DNA of 64,000 nt from assembly GCA_035048495.1 (NCBI GenBank), contig CM068553.1, positions 12,102,020 through 12,166,019 of the forward strand. The letters are read 5' to 3'. Both the position numbers and the translations under genes were made by a program. This document shows positions 1-9,964 of the stretch, one piece after another. The notes beneath the pieces were generated by a model. It was given only the letters and a program-made list of their open reading frames with translations, made no database searches and had not been told where the DNA came from. Source of the stretch: Euptelea pleiosperma. Lineage: Eukaryota; Streptophyta; Magnoliopsida; Ranunculales; Eupteleaceae. Each line of letters opens with the position of its first letter. Position 1 is the first letter of the stretch.

Positions 1-482
1 TCACCATAATTGTACCACCCTTCAGCTGCAAAAAAGAAAAAAAGACTTTAAATATGATATAGTGTAAGGTAATTATTCATCTAATGAAGTATAACATTAA
101 CATATCTAGTAGACTAAAACTCGCTTTTTATTTGCGAGTAGATCCCAAAATTATCATTTTCCTCTTCATAAATTCTTATCTATAACCAGTATCAATAACT
201 AATTAATTATAAAATATTTTTACCTCATCAATTGCATATCCTGCTAGATCCATATCTGGTTCTAGGTGGTGAGTAAAGTCATTACTATATCAAAATTTTA
301 GATTTAAAAATTAAGCTACAAAATAAAAAGTAGTTGTTAATAACTAAAAAATATTATTAAAAATACATATTGTCACTGTAATATTATAAATTACCTACTG
401 CATGGAGATCATGATGAAGTTGTGTCTCATTGGGTTGCCTCTTTAAACCTGCTTCTTTACTTAGGTTGCCTCTTTAAACAAA
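1..482. other. AT-rich intergenic DNA, nothing recognised
   Basis: The stretch is very AT-rich. I see no sustained reading frame, terminal repeats or RNA-like motif on either strand before the LINE relic that follows. Confidence 0.6.
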
Positions 483-895
483 CTGCTTATTATTGATAAC
501 TTGATTGCTGGAAAATTGATAATGATTAATTATTGTGTGATGTGTAAATCCAATGGTGAGAGTTCTAGTCATCTTTTATTGCATCGTGACTTTGCCAAAC
601 AGATTTGGTGGAACTTTTTATATCAAGCAAGCCTATCTTCGGTGATGCCCTAGTCCATTGGGGATATATGTTGTGAGGTTGGCGAAAACCAGCCCTTTCA
701 GTGATTAGAAAATTTCTTTGGAGGATGGCACCATTTGCGGTTATGGGGGTTATATGGGTGGAGAGGAATTGGAGGACATTTCAAGGCAAAGAAAACTCCT
801 TTTTTGATACTCTCATTAGCATAAAGGAATTCTTGTTTGAATTAGATTTCTTGAGTTGAGAGGCATCTATTTTGGAGATGTTGTATTTATAGGTT
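483..895 (+). pseudogene. LINE (L1-type) relic, zf-RVT region
   Basis: The first 130 bases translate to a LINE zf-RVT-like peptide (IDNLIAG, then NYCVMCKSNGESSSHLLLHR) with a C-x2-C then H-x3-H pattern. Stops follow within about 60 codons. The same peptide occurs in the better preserved LINE at 27.8-31.8 kb (CVMCKGNGEDNSHLLLRCD once its LTR insertion is removed), so both are decayed copies of one lineage. The reverse-transcriptase core is absent here. What is seen is a fragment. The family assignment rests on this motif and on the second copy. Confidence 0.65.
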
Positions 896-3130
896 GGATG
901 ATCTTATATATTGAGAAAGAGTAGTGGATTGTTCTTTTCGCTCTTGTTTTTTGTTGCGTATTTTCTTATACTCTACTTTTGAGATCTTCTCAATGGTCAG
1001 CAGACTTCTGTGACAAAGAAAATGCGCATTCCAGTGCAGAGTTTTGAAGTGTCTTTTCAAAGAAAATTTTGCCTTCTTTTGCTATAGGTGGCAATAAATA
1101 AGTCATTCGTAAATAAACATATATAGGCCTAATTATAGGGTGCTATTAATTGCTCTAAGTTGGGATGCCAATGGGTATCCAATTAACCAACTACTGGACC
1201 CTACACTAACTAATAGGATTCATGTCCAATTTTTTAATTGATTAAAACTGGGTCCAGTTTAGTTTACCCGTTTAGATTTGATTGGAATCAAGTCCAATTC
1301 ATGTTACAAAATGGGTGCCCAAAGGTTAAGTCCTGAAAATACTAACTAGAAAATCAGAATTGAAGTGTATTATACATGTGAAAAATCGAGATCCTAGTAC
1401 ATAATAGATGGGCTCTTCTTCGGTGGGCTTGAGAATCTTTATGCACCATGTGTAAAAGGTTACTAACATCGATGAAAATAGTTATCACTGTGTGTAAAAT
1501 GTTACTAACATACAAATTAAAAAATTATAGAAAGTTCTACAGTTCTTCTTCGTCGTAAGAGTAGTGACTAATAAACACACATAGAAACTGCCGATCAACT
1601 ATAAAAAGAGTCGCCAATCGATACAAATGAACTGTTGATCAACTATAAAAGAGTTGATCACCACAAATACATGTAATTTGCGCAAGGTGCATAAAGATTC
1701 TTTTGTGCACCAAAGATTTTGCAATAATATATAATTTGACTAATATCATTGTAATTTATATATTCTTTGTCCATCAAACTTTTTCTTAGTCTAACACCTC
1801 AATGTTGTTTCACCCTCGATTGTTCCCCTTACTAGATAGGGGGAGTGTGGCATGAGGGGACATTTGGATTGGGATAGAGATTCAAGATTCAGCCTTGCTT
1901 TGCTTCACAAACATAGATGAATCTACACTAGACATAGTGACAAATTAGGATGAGAGGCTCTCCGTTAGATCCAATCTTTTCTGTGACCCATGATCTGGAA
2001 AAGAACTTATTGTCTCTACATCTCTTGCCTTTGAAGTCTGGATATTCTGATGAAAGTTGATTCCCTTCCTTACTAGTCTCAGTAGTCTTTCTTTCATCCA
2101 CAGGCCGGGATCGAGAAGTGGAAGTCATAAAAAAAGAGATGTTTCTCTTCGCGCCTCAAATCAAGAAGAAGGGCAAGACGTTAGTATCGATCCCAAGCCG
2201 TTTGGCTAAGAAAATAGAGGTTGCTCAGATACAAGTTCCGGCCTGTCCGTAACGCACGTGATCCTCCCACTCCCCTATTCAAATCCCAAACCATGCCTAC
2301 AACACGTTTTCTCAGCACAACAATTGGATACCCTATATCCAATGAGAAATTGAGTATTTATTGAGTTAATTCTTGAATTGCCTATTTCAGTACCGAACCA
2401 ATAAAATTTGGATCCAATGTCTTTAACAAGCCCTAGTTCTAATTATACTAGTAGGCGAATTGTAATCAATCATGTTAAACCCCTAGATCTAAGTGGTAAT
2501 CTCTTCCAACCATGGAAGGACCTTGATTGTTTGGTCATAGATTTTAAGTTGTTTGGCGTAGCGGATGCGTGAAGTTAATCTTTCGTGAAAAGGGAGAAGC
2601 GCACAGTCTTCAACTGAAGAAAAGAAGGAAAGAATAATATAAGCTTAAGCAAAATGTGTATTATTGATATCCAATTGCAACTTATATTTGTAGAACATAA
2701 AAATAGGGAAAAAAACGAAAAAAATTACTGCAAACAGCAAAATCAAACTAAGCATGAAAATTGATAATACTCAATCCTAGAATCAATGCAAAATCGATGG
2801 TGAGTGATTCTGACTTCTATAACTAAAGTTATTACTAAAACAAAATTTCTAAAATAGAAAAATTTTCCTTTTTGATGGCCTTAAGAAAGGAATTTGGTGA
2901 AAAAGTGAAAATCTATAGCAAAGCATGGATTTTGAAGATCTCGTCGTTCCATTTAGGAATGAAAGCCCTTGCGCAATTCTGACGGGGACCTTGATGTTTA
3001 CTAATGCCATTTGGGCTTTTGACACTCCAAAAGTTCCATGAAATCCCCTGCCACATGTTCTACATCATTGTCCAACGAAAGACCTACCCTACACAAGTTG
3101 CGTAAGTCAAAGGTGGATGCAATAGGAAAA
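896..3130. other. Intergenic DNA with one small palindromic repeat
   Basis: No gene is recognisable. The only clear structure is an inverted repeat at about 1425-1706: GAATCTTTATGCACC near the left end has its complement GGTGCATAAAGATTC near the right end. This suggests a small foldback MITE. The open frame at 1928-2128 (-) has no recognisable similarity. Confidence 0.5.
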
Positions 3131-3446
3131 ATCAGCTAGCACATTTTTTGTTACTCATCGCTGCCGTCTGGAACCACTGACCGCATGGATATTTAGCCCA
3201 CCCCTTGGTGGGTATACATACCAAAAATCACCATGATTGGTAATCTCTAGCCATTAGCTTTAAGTACTTTTTAAGGCCCGATTCTAGCCGTTGAATTCGA
3301 CAATTTATTTGAGTACTAAAACAAACGGTTAAAAATCATCGATCAAGCTGATTTCTTAGTATGAAATGTCTACCAAGGGGTGGGCTAAACATCCATACGG
3401 TCAGTGGGCCCAGATGGCAGCGGTAACATAAAAAGGTGCTGACTAA
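3131..3446. mobile_element. Foldback MITE, G-box MITE superfamily
   Basis: The two halves are inverted copies. TGTTACTCATCGCTGCCGTC on the left pairs imperfectly with GCCGCTGCCATCTGG read back from the right end. Internal ACTGACCGCATGGATATTTA mirrors AAACATCCATACGGTCAGTG. The core (CAGCTGATT-type block, GTATGGATGTT block) is shared with the other copies listed here, but this copy lacks a terminal CACGTG. It has no coding capacity. Its right end abuts the flanking repeat of the next copy. Confidence 0.65.
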
Positions 3447-3455
3447 CGCCAAAAG

Positions 3456-3821
3456 GAGTAAGACTTTGATGACAGGGTGCAATAGGAGCCACGTGGTATA
3501 ATCTTAGAGGACACTGACTGTATGGATGTTTTTCCAATGCCTATATGGAGCTACAAACAAAGCATCAGCTTGATTTGTGATTTCAAACCTTTGGATCTTT
3601 GTACCTCAAATAATGGTCAATAATGCTCAAATTTCCCACGGTTAAAAACAATTCCAATCCAACGCCTAGAAATCACTAGTCAGGCTGATTTTTGGTTTGT
3701 AGGTCCACTAATGATTGGCCAAACATCCATACGGTCAGAGTCCCTAAGAGTGTTCCACGTGGCTCATATTGTGCCCTGTCATCGGCCTTGATGACAGGGC
3801 CCTGTCATCAAAGTTTTATTC
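3456..3821. mobile_element. G-box MITE with 9-bp target duplication
   Basis: The ends are GAGTAAGACTTTGATGACAG and, read back from the right, GAATAAAACTTTGATGACAG. The flanks are CGCCAAAAG (3447-3455) and CGCCGAAAG (3822-3830), 8 of 9 identical, fitting a 9-bp duplication of the Mutator-type size. CCACGTGG lies near both ends, followed by the shared block ACCGTATGGATGTTT and its inverse. The right terminal region contains an extra repeat of the GATGACAGGG segment. It encodes no protein; it was presumably moved by a transposase supplied in trans. Confidence 0.75.
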
Positions 3822-4091
3822 CGCCGAAAGCATGTGCTATAGCTTGTTACATTGCCACCCGTGGGCCTAATGGTTCGTGGGATGTGGAGTATAGTGGATA
3901 AGAGAAGTACTCCCATATAGTGAAAACGAGTGGAACTGACGCGGCACACACATGATCGATGGTCTTCCAACCGTTGGATTTTAGCATTATATATCATTGG
4001 CATGCAAGAAACCCATAAAAAAAAGTGCTCAATCCTACGGATGGAAATCATCCCAATTAAGCTAATTTTTGCTCTGAGAGGTTTCCGAAAT

Positions 4092-4425
4092 GAATAAATC
4101 TTTGATGACATGATGAGCCACGTGGTACATTCTTAAAGACTACTACCATATGGATGCTTGGCATCATTTTCAAGTGGACCTACAGACCAAAAATCAGCCT
4201 GATTAGTGATTCTAACCTTTTGATCCAAGAGTACCCGAATCCCATGGTTAAAAATCAACCCAAGAAAAAGACTCATATCAGGCTGCGTTTTGGTCTGTGG
4301 GTCCACTTAATTAGGGATGGGCCAAACATTCAAACGGTCAGTGGTCTCTAAGAATGAGCCACGTGGCTCATAATGTGGTCTGTCAGGAACTTTGATGATG
4401 GACATCTGTCATCAAAGATTTATTG
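4092..4425. mobile_element. G-box MITE, diverged flanks
   Basis: The terminal repeats are GAATAAATCTTTGATGACA and its inverse at the right end. CCACGTGG occurs near both ends, and the internal halves mirror each other around the CCATGGTTAAAAATC region. The 9-base flanks match only about 6 of 9, so the insertion is older or the ends are slightly misplaced. Confidence 0.65.
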
Positions 4426-4824
4426 CTCGTAAATGGGGATCAGTAATTGAACTGTTGAGATTTGGATAATTTATACGATATATATAGACAGAGAGGTACT
4501 ATTACTTAAATAAATATTAGCTCGGGGATGGAAAATGGTGATGGCAGAGATATCATTGTTGACTTCATAACGATTTATGACTAATTTTATTGCTCTGTGG
4601 AACGCTGATATGGCAAATTCAAACAATCAATCTGCTATACCTTGCAATGGAGATCTCGGGATCGGTGGCTCCAGCCTATCCCGATCCGGATCTGTCCAAT
4701 CCAAAATGGGATCCGCGCATCTCGCCCGAGACAAAGTGAGACTTCTTTGGTAAACAATGGTCTTTGAACCCCTTTTTAAGTCCTGCTAGGCTGCTACCTA
4801 AATTGCTGCATGTTGAAAACCTGT

Positions 4825-5170
4825 CTTATGGGGTCAACGAGTCAGTTCCAGTTCAGTTCCTAAGATACATAGAATCGGAACCAATATTATAGGCTCTTAT
4901 CGATTTCAGTTCTTAAAATGATGGATCCAGAACCGGAATTGATTGTTTGGTTCTGATTAGTTCCAATTCTGATTCCGGGTGCATCAGTTCTAATCTTGAT
5001 AATATGACAATTTTAACACTATATTTATATATTTAAGATTATACTTATGTATTGGTTCGGGTTTCTACTGGTTCAGGTTTCTACTGGTTCAGGTCCAATA
5101 TCAAATTACCCATAAACCAAAAACTATTATTTAAGGTTCTTATTTGGTCCGGTTCCCAGAATTTTGGAAT
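4825..5170. repeat. Dispersed GGTTC-rich repeat, copy 1
   Basis: This segment is rich in GGTTC/GAACC motifs and contains GATTGTTTGGTTC followed by ATATGACAATTTTAACAC. The same order occurs at 39385-39640, so it is a dispersed repeat. I see no terminal repeats or coding frame and cannot assign a class. Confidence 0.6.
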
Positions 5171-5216
5171 TCCTTGGATGAGGATCAGAGGTGTTGCTGC
5201 GGGGGGCTGTTCTTCG

Positions 5217-5606
5217 ATACCGACTTTGGTATCAAAATTTTAATGCCGAAGTCCCTAAATTTGCCACATAGTAGACTCTTTCGGGCCCACCGACTCCATG
5301 AATATTTAGCCCACATCTTGGTGGACCCACACACCAAAATCAGCGTGATTGGTGATTTCTAGCCGTAGGATTTGAACACTTTTCATCATGGGCTTTATGA
5401 CCATATGAAGTGGTTCCAAGCCCATGATGAAGGAGTGCTCAAAATCAATGGCTAGAAATCGCTAATCATGCTGATTTTTGGAGTGTGGGTCCACCAAGAT
5501 GTGGGCCAAATATTCATGGAGTCATTGGGCCCGAAAGAGTCTACTACATGGCAAATTGAGCGACTTCGGCGTCAAAATTTTGATACCGAAGTCGGTATCA
5601 TAGATT
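5217..5606. mobile_element. Foldback MITE, TATCAAAATTTT subfamily
   Basis: The left end carries CCGACTTTGGTATCAAAATT and the right end TTTTGATACCGAAGTCGG, its imperfect inverse. Inside, GGGCCCACCGACTCCATGAA mirrors TTCATGGAGTCATTGGGCCC. The interior is related to the G-box MITEs (ATCAGCGTGATTGGTGATTT) but the ends and the ATTTAGCCCAC block differ and there is no CACGTG. A second copy lies at 33561-33930. The terminal repeat contains its own palindrome (GATACCGACTTTGGTATC), so the ends can fold individually. Confidence 0.7.
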
Positions 5607-5733
5607 TTTCCGCTGCTGCGTCTTGAGATCCTAGGAATGATTTGCTCACTCTTCCATGCGGAGACGTGGAGTACATAAAAAAGCACCACCTGACACACTT
5701 TCAGCCCCACTGACGAATGAATGATTTGACCAC

Positions 5734-6139
5734 GAGTAAACATTCGCTGACACCTGTGTGTGAGCAAAGCCGATCACACACCACAATATGAGCCACGTGG
5801 CACACTCTTAGAGGACGATTATCGTATAGATGTTTGTCCAGTCCCTAGTTGGACCTGTGAACCAAAAATCAGCCTCATTAGTTATGTTAGACCTTTGGAT
5901 CTAGTACCCCAAATAATGGTCAATAATGCTTTAAATTCTACGGTTAAAATCAACCCATGCATATGACTCCAATCCAACGCTTAGAAATCACTAATCAAGC
6001 TAATTTTTGGTTTACAAGTCCACCGAGGGATTAGTCAAACATCCATACGGTCATCATTCCTTAAGAGTGTTCCCCGTGGCTAATATTGTGATGTGTGATC
6101 GGCTTTGCTCACACACAGGTGTGAACGAAGGTTTTCTCA
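5734..6139. mobile_element. G-box MITE with perfect 9-bp target duplication
   Basis: TTTGACCAC occurs exactly on both sides (5725-5733 and 6140-6148). The element starts GAGTAAACATTCGCTGACAC, and its right end reads back TGAGAAAACCTTCGTTCACA. Next inward is a strongly conserved inverted block containing GTGTGTGAGCAAAGCCGATC. CCACGTGG is present near the left end; the right-hand equivalent has decayed to CCCCGTGG. This is one of the best supported members of the family and fixes the target duplication at 9 bp. Confidence 0.85.
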
Positions 6140-6149
6140 TTTGACCACT

Positions 6150-6390
6150 CTTTGGTGGACCTACACGTCTACAATCAGCCTAATTGTTGGTTTCTATCCG
6201 TTGGATTTGAATATTTTTCATGGGGTGATCTGTAGCCGTTGGAGTTAAAACACTCTTTTAGATACTCAATTTGAACGGTTAGAGATCACCAACAAGCATA
6301 TTTTTTGTGTGTAGGTCCCTCAAGTGATGGGCTAATCATTCATGGGTTGTCGGCAGAAAGAGTATGCCAGGTGGTTCAACTTTATGTGCT
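6150..6390. mobile_element. Diverged foldback MITE, related interior only
   Basis: TTTGGTGGACCTACA at the left mirrors TGTAGGTCCCTCAAG at the right, with the ATCAGCCTAATTG-type core between. Termini and target duplication are not recognisable, and no CACGTG is retained. Confidence 0.5.
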
Positions 6391-6490
6391 CCATAGCTCC
6401 ACAGGGAAAAATACTCCACAAGCTAAATGTTTCCATACCTACTTTATCAGTTAATCATAGAAGTAATAAAGAATGCCCCAAAAAACTAAA

Positions 6491-6864
6491 GGGTCCGGCT
6501 CCATTGACAGATCTAAAATGACAGGGACACAATATAAGCCACGTGGCATACTGTTATAGGACTCTGACCGTATGGATGTTTGTGTTATCCCATGGTGGAC
6601 CTACCAACCAAAAATCAGCCTGATCAGTGATTTATAGGCTTTGGATTAGACGTATTTTCATGGGCTTATCTCAACTGTGGGAATTTATGCAGTATTTGAG
6701 GTACAAAGATGCAACACTGTTAAATCACTAATCAGGCTGATTTTTGGTTTGTAGGTCCATCATGGGATAAGACAAACATCCGTACGGTCAGAGTCCTTTA
6801 ACAGTGTGCCACCTGGCTTATATTGTGTCCCTGTCATTTTATATCTGTCGACGGAGCCCGACCC
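6491..6864. mobile_element. G-box MITE with long terminal inverted repeats
   Basis: The inverted repeats exceed 50 bp. The left starts GGGTCCGGCTCCATTGACAG and the right reads back GGGTCGGGCTCCGTCGACAG; both continue through ATGACAGGGACACAATATAA. GCCACGTGGC is intact near the left end; its partner on the right is GCCACCTGGC, one base changed. The flanks show no convincing direct repeat. A TC microsatellite (6948-6967) lies just downstream. Confidence 0.75.
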
Positions 6865-7166
6865 GATACATCTCATAAATAATGATAAATAACCGGACGG
6901 GATATTGGCGCACACGATTTCACTCAGTAAACCTGCCTAAAATTGACCTCTCTCTCTCTCTCTCTCTCACAAAAAAATCAGGTCATTTGAACATAACCTC
7001 CTCAATTCGAAAACTTCAGACCATCCAATTAAAACATTATTTTGGATCAATTTTTTTAGTGTAACAATTTCGAAATGAACTGATTTTTGGTGATGAAGAT
7101 CATCATGGCAAGGAAAACTCATTGTGTGATCGGATTGTCCAACACGATCTCCATGTTGGCTCCACC

Positions 7167-7417
7167 TAGGTTTAAAAGGGACCGTTATAACGGTATAACG
7201 GATTGGGGGCATTACCGTTTTTCCGTAATGGCAAAAATAGGAAATAACGGAGATAGCGGCCTCCTTTTTTTTCACAATTTTTCAGACAACAATGGTCGTT
7301 AGCAAAAATAATGGCCGTTATTTTTAACGCGTTTTAACAGTTCATAATGTAACGGGGAGGTCCGAATCCGTTATAACAGCCAATATTTTCGTTATAACGG
7401 CAGTTTTTTAAACCATA
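7167..7417. mobile_element. TAACGG-rich MITE with 9-bp target duplication
   Basis: The ends are TAGGTTTAAAAGGGACCG and, read back from the right, TATGGTTTAAAAAACTGCCG. The flanks GGCTCCACC (7158-7166) and GACTCCACC (7418-7426) match 8 of 9. The interior is full of CCGTTATAACGG-type motifs in both orientations. Related elements lie at 49273-49649 and 59165-59520, with partial copies near 25.4 kb and 43.4-43.65 kb. It has no coding capacity. Confidence 0.7.
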
Positions 7418-7819
7418 GACTCCACCAACGGGTGTAAGAACAGGATGTAAGAAATGGGTGCAGCTCTTGACGGTCTCACACATAAATTCTGAAAACAAAA
7501 ACAACAAAGTGTTAAAGCAATATGAACACGTAAACAAAAAATGGCATCTTTTAGCGCCAAAAACGTCACAAAAAGAGAGGAATCACCGCCGCAATGAATG
7601 GAGCCGAGAACACTAACCCCCATTACCCTGCCACCGACAGGAGCGGGTCAAAACCAATAGCTTAAAAGCTAAAATCCCATTTTGCCCTTCAAAATTCAAC
7701 ATAATTACCCCCCAATACACCAGTAAGAAACACGACCACCTCCCCCTCTCCGTCCCTCTCTCGAGAAATTTTTACTCCCCACGATTCCCTCCCTTCCAAC
7801 AAAAATAACCCACGAACGC

Positions 7820-7885
7820 TTAACCAAAAAGACGAGAGTGAGAGAGTGAGAGAGTGAGAGAGATAGAGAGAGAAAAAGAGTGGAA
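7820..7885. repeat. GA-rich microsatellite upstream of the GT47 gene
   Basis: GAGAGTGAGAGAGTGAGAG-type repeats run to about 110 bases before the GT47 start codon. (GA)n/(CT)n tracts are common in plant 5' untranslated regions and core promoters. That this one is transcribed is inferred from position only. Confidence 0.6.
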
Positions 7886-7994
7886 AAAGACGAGAGTGCT
7901 GACTGCTGAGTGTGTAATCCTGTAATCTGATGGTGGAGCGAAGAAAATACCAAACGCAACATCTCTTCGTTATCTCTTTCACCCATCCATCACC

Positions 7995-9338
7995 ATGCCC
8001 TGCACATTCCTCTCTCTCCTCTCTCTCTCCTCCTTCTTCTTCTTCTTCTTCTTCCATCTCGCCCAAGCCCATCAAATCCGATCCGATCTCGATTGCACCG
8101 GGCGGTGGGTCCACATCAGAAAACTCCCTTCTCGTTTCAATCTCCATCTCCTTACCAACTGCTCTGATTACCCGCTCTATGATGATTTCTGCCCTTACTT
8201 AGCCAATCACGGCCTCGGCCAGAAGACCCATAACCGCTCCCATAGTTGGTTCCGTACCGAACCCTTTATGCTTGAACTCATCTTCCACCGTCGCATCCTC
8301 GAGTACCCTTGTTTGACCTCTAATCCTTCCCACGCCGACGCCGTATACCTCCCTTATTACACTGCCATCGACGCACTTCGATATCTCTACGGCCCTGACG
8401 TCAATTCTAGTGCCCAACACGGTCTCCACCTCTTCCAATTCCTCCAGCAGGATTCCCCCCAGATATGGAATCGAAATTCCGGCCATGATCATTTCTTGGT
8501 CATGGCACGTCCCGCTTGGGATTTCTCTCAGCCATTATCGAACGATCCTCCGATCTGGGGAACATCCTTCCTAGAATTGCCTGAATTCTATAACATCACG
8601 GCGCTGACGCTCGAGTCCCGGGCCTGGCCGTGGCAAGAGCAGGCGATCCCGCACCCGACACCATTCCACCCTCCCAACGTCGCATTGCTGGAGTCATGGA
8701 TTAGGCGGGTACGCCGCTCTCACCGCACCACACTCATGCTCTTCGCTGGTGGGGGTGGAGTGTCAGCAGCGCGCAACATTCGTCACAGCATTCGCGTTGA
8801 GTGCGAAAACAACACCAGTAGCAACAGCAACAGCAACAGCAACAGCACCAGCACCAGCCTTTCCAAGTTATGCGAAATCGTCGATTGCTCCAATGGCATG
8901 TGCGAACACGACCCAATTCGGTACATGAAGCCAATGTTGCAGTCAAGCTTCTGCCTCCAACCACCTGGTGACACACCAACACGACGGTCGACCTTCGATG
9001 GGATAATTGCTGGATGTATTCCGGTGTTCTTCGAGGCATTGTCCGCAAAGGCACAATTCGGGTGGCACTTGCCAGAGAAGCAATACGCAGAATTCTCAGT
9101 GTTCATACCCAAGGAGGAGGTGGTCTTGAAGGGGTTGAGCATCGTGGATGTACTAATGGCGATTCCTAAGGCCGACGTCCGGAGGATGAGAGATAATGTT
9201 ATTGAGTTGATGCCAAGAGTTATGTACAGAAGGCATGGTAGCTCTCTGGGGTGGACAGCGAAGAAGGACGCCTTCGATATTGCGGTGGAGGGAGCCATAC
9301 AAAGGATCAAATCCAGAGTTGCAGGAGTGACAGTATGA
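7995..9338 (+). CDS. GT47 exostosin-type glycosyltransferase (xyloglucan galactosyltransferase-like)
   Basis: This single-exon gene encodes 447 residues. Residues about 4-25 form a hydrophobic N-terminal stretch with a phenylalanine run, fitting a signal anchor of a type II Golgi membrane protein. The lumenal domain carries plant GT47 subgroup A signatures: DAVYLPYYTAIDALRYLYG (about 114-132), HFLVMARPAWDF (about 165-176), LTLESRAWPWQEQAIPHPTP (about 205-224), LMLFAGGGG, and the nucleotide-sugar region FCLQPPGDTPTRRSTFDG followed by AGCIPVFFE (about 320-347). Family members such as MUR3 and XLT2 add galactose to xyloglucan side chains in the Golgi; the exact acceptor cannot be told here. A Ser-Asn/Ser-Thr run at about 273-289 comes from an AACAGC microsatellite and sits in a variable loop. 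The start is the first ATG of the frame (ATCACCATGC). A GA-rich probable 5' leader precedes it. The gene converges on KASIII. Confidence 0.9.
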   Translation: MPCTFLSLLSLSSFFFFFFFHLAQAHQIRSDLDCTGRWVHIRKLPSRFNLHLLTNCSDYPLYDDFCPYLANHGLGQKTHNRSHSWFRTEPFMLELIFHRRILEYPCLTSNPSHADAVYLPYYTAIDALRYLYGPDVNSSAQHGLHLFQFLQQDSPQIWNRNSGHDHFLVMARPAWDFSQPLSNDPPIWGTSFLELPEFYNITALTLESRAWPWQEQAIPHPTPFHPPNVALLESWIRRVRRSHRTTLMLFAGGGGVSAARNIRHSIRVECENNTSSNSNSNSNSTSTSLSKLCEIVDCSNGMCEHDPIRYMKPMLQSSFCLQPPGDTPTRRSTFDGIIAGCIPVFFEALSAKAQFGWHLPEKQYAEFSVFIPKEEVVLKGLSIVDVLMAIPKADVRRMRDNVIELMPRVMYRRHGSSLGWTAKKDAFDIAVEGAIQRIKSRVAGVTV

Positions 9339-9964
9339 TTTGAATTGTGTTACTCTTCTTATTGTTACTATTTAGTTCCCTATTTTTTTCTTATTTATTC
9401 AGTTGACAAATTTTATACAGAGAGGTAGAGAGAACTGGAGATTATTCATTCTTTTAATTGATAATAAATCAATTAATTGTGTGTTGCTTAATTTATTTCC
9501 TCATAATTTTCTCTCTTACCTGTTTTTTTGGTCAGTGGAAGTGTTCTTACTGCTTGAGCAATCATGCATCCCCTACCTGTAGTGCCTGCATGTACACATT
9601 CAGTGCTGCAATGTAAAACCAAAGTTGGGTTTTCACTTTCACCCATTAACATCAGTACACAGTTGTGATCAGATGGAATATAGTAATGCAGATGGGAGTA
9701 CCTTGAATAAAGATGAAAATGGAAAAGATCTAAGAAGTTGGGGACAAAAAAGAATTTAATTATTAGGGTGCTCAAAGCTGAAAAGTTACAAAATCCATAA
9801 GAACAAGGGGAAGATGGAGAGACGGTTTGATTGCCCCCTCCCCAACTATCTCCCTGACACACATCGAATGGCAATTGGTAATTGAGAATTGCAGTTTTTT
9901 TTCCCTCCTTTTTGTGCTTTTCTTTCTTGAACTGGTGGACACTAGTTGGAGAAGCAGCCAGGTT
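9339..9964. other. Convergent intergenic region (two 3' ends)
   Basis: About 626 bases separate the stop codons of the GT47 gene (+) and KASIII (-), so it must hold both 3' untranslated regions and polyadenylation signals. AT-rich sequence at 9360-9510 fits the GT47 3' end. The open frame at 9488-9874 (-) resembles no known protein. Confidence 0.55.

Noticed and set aside
8734..9310. Open frames antisense to the GT47 gene
   Set aside because: They are shadow frames of a well-supported coding region, with cysteine runs from the antisense of the AACAGC repeat.
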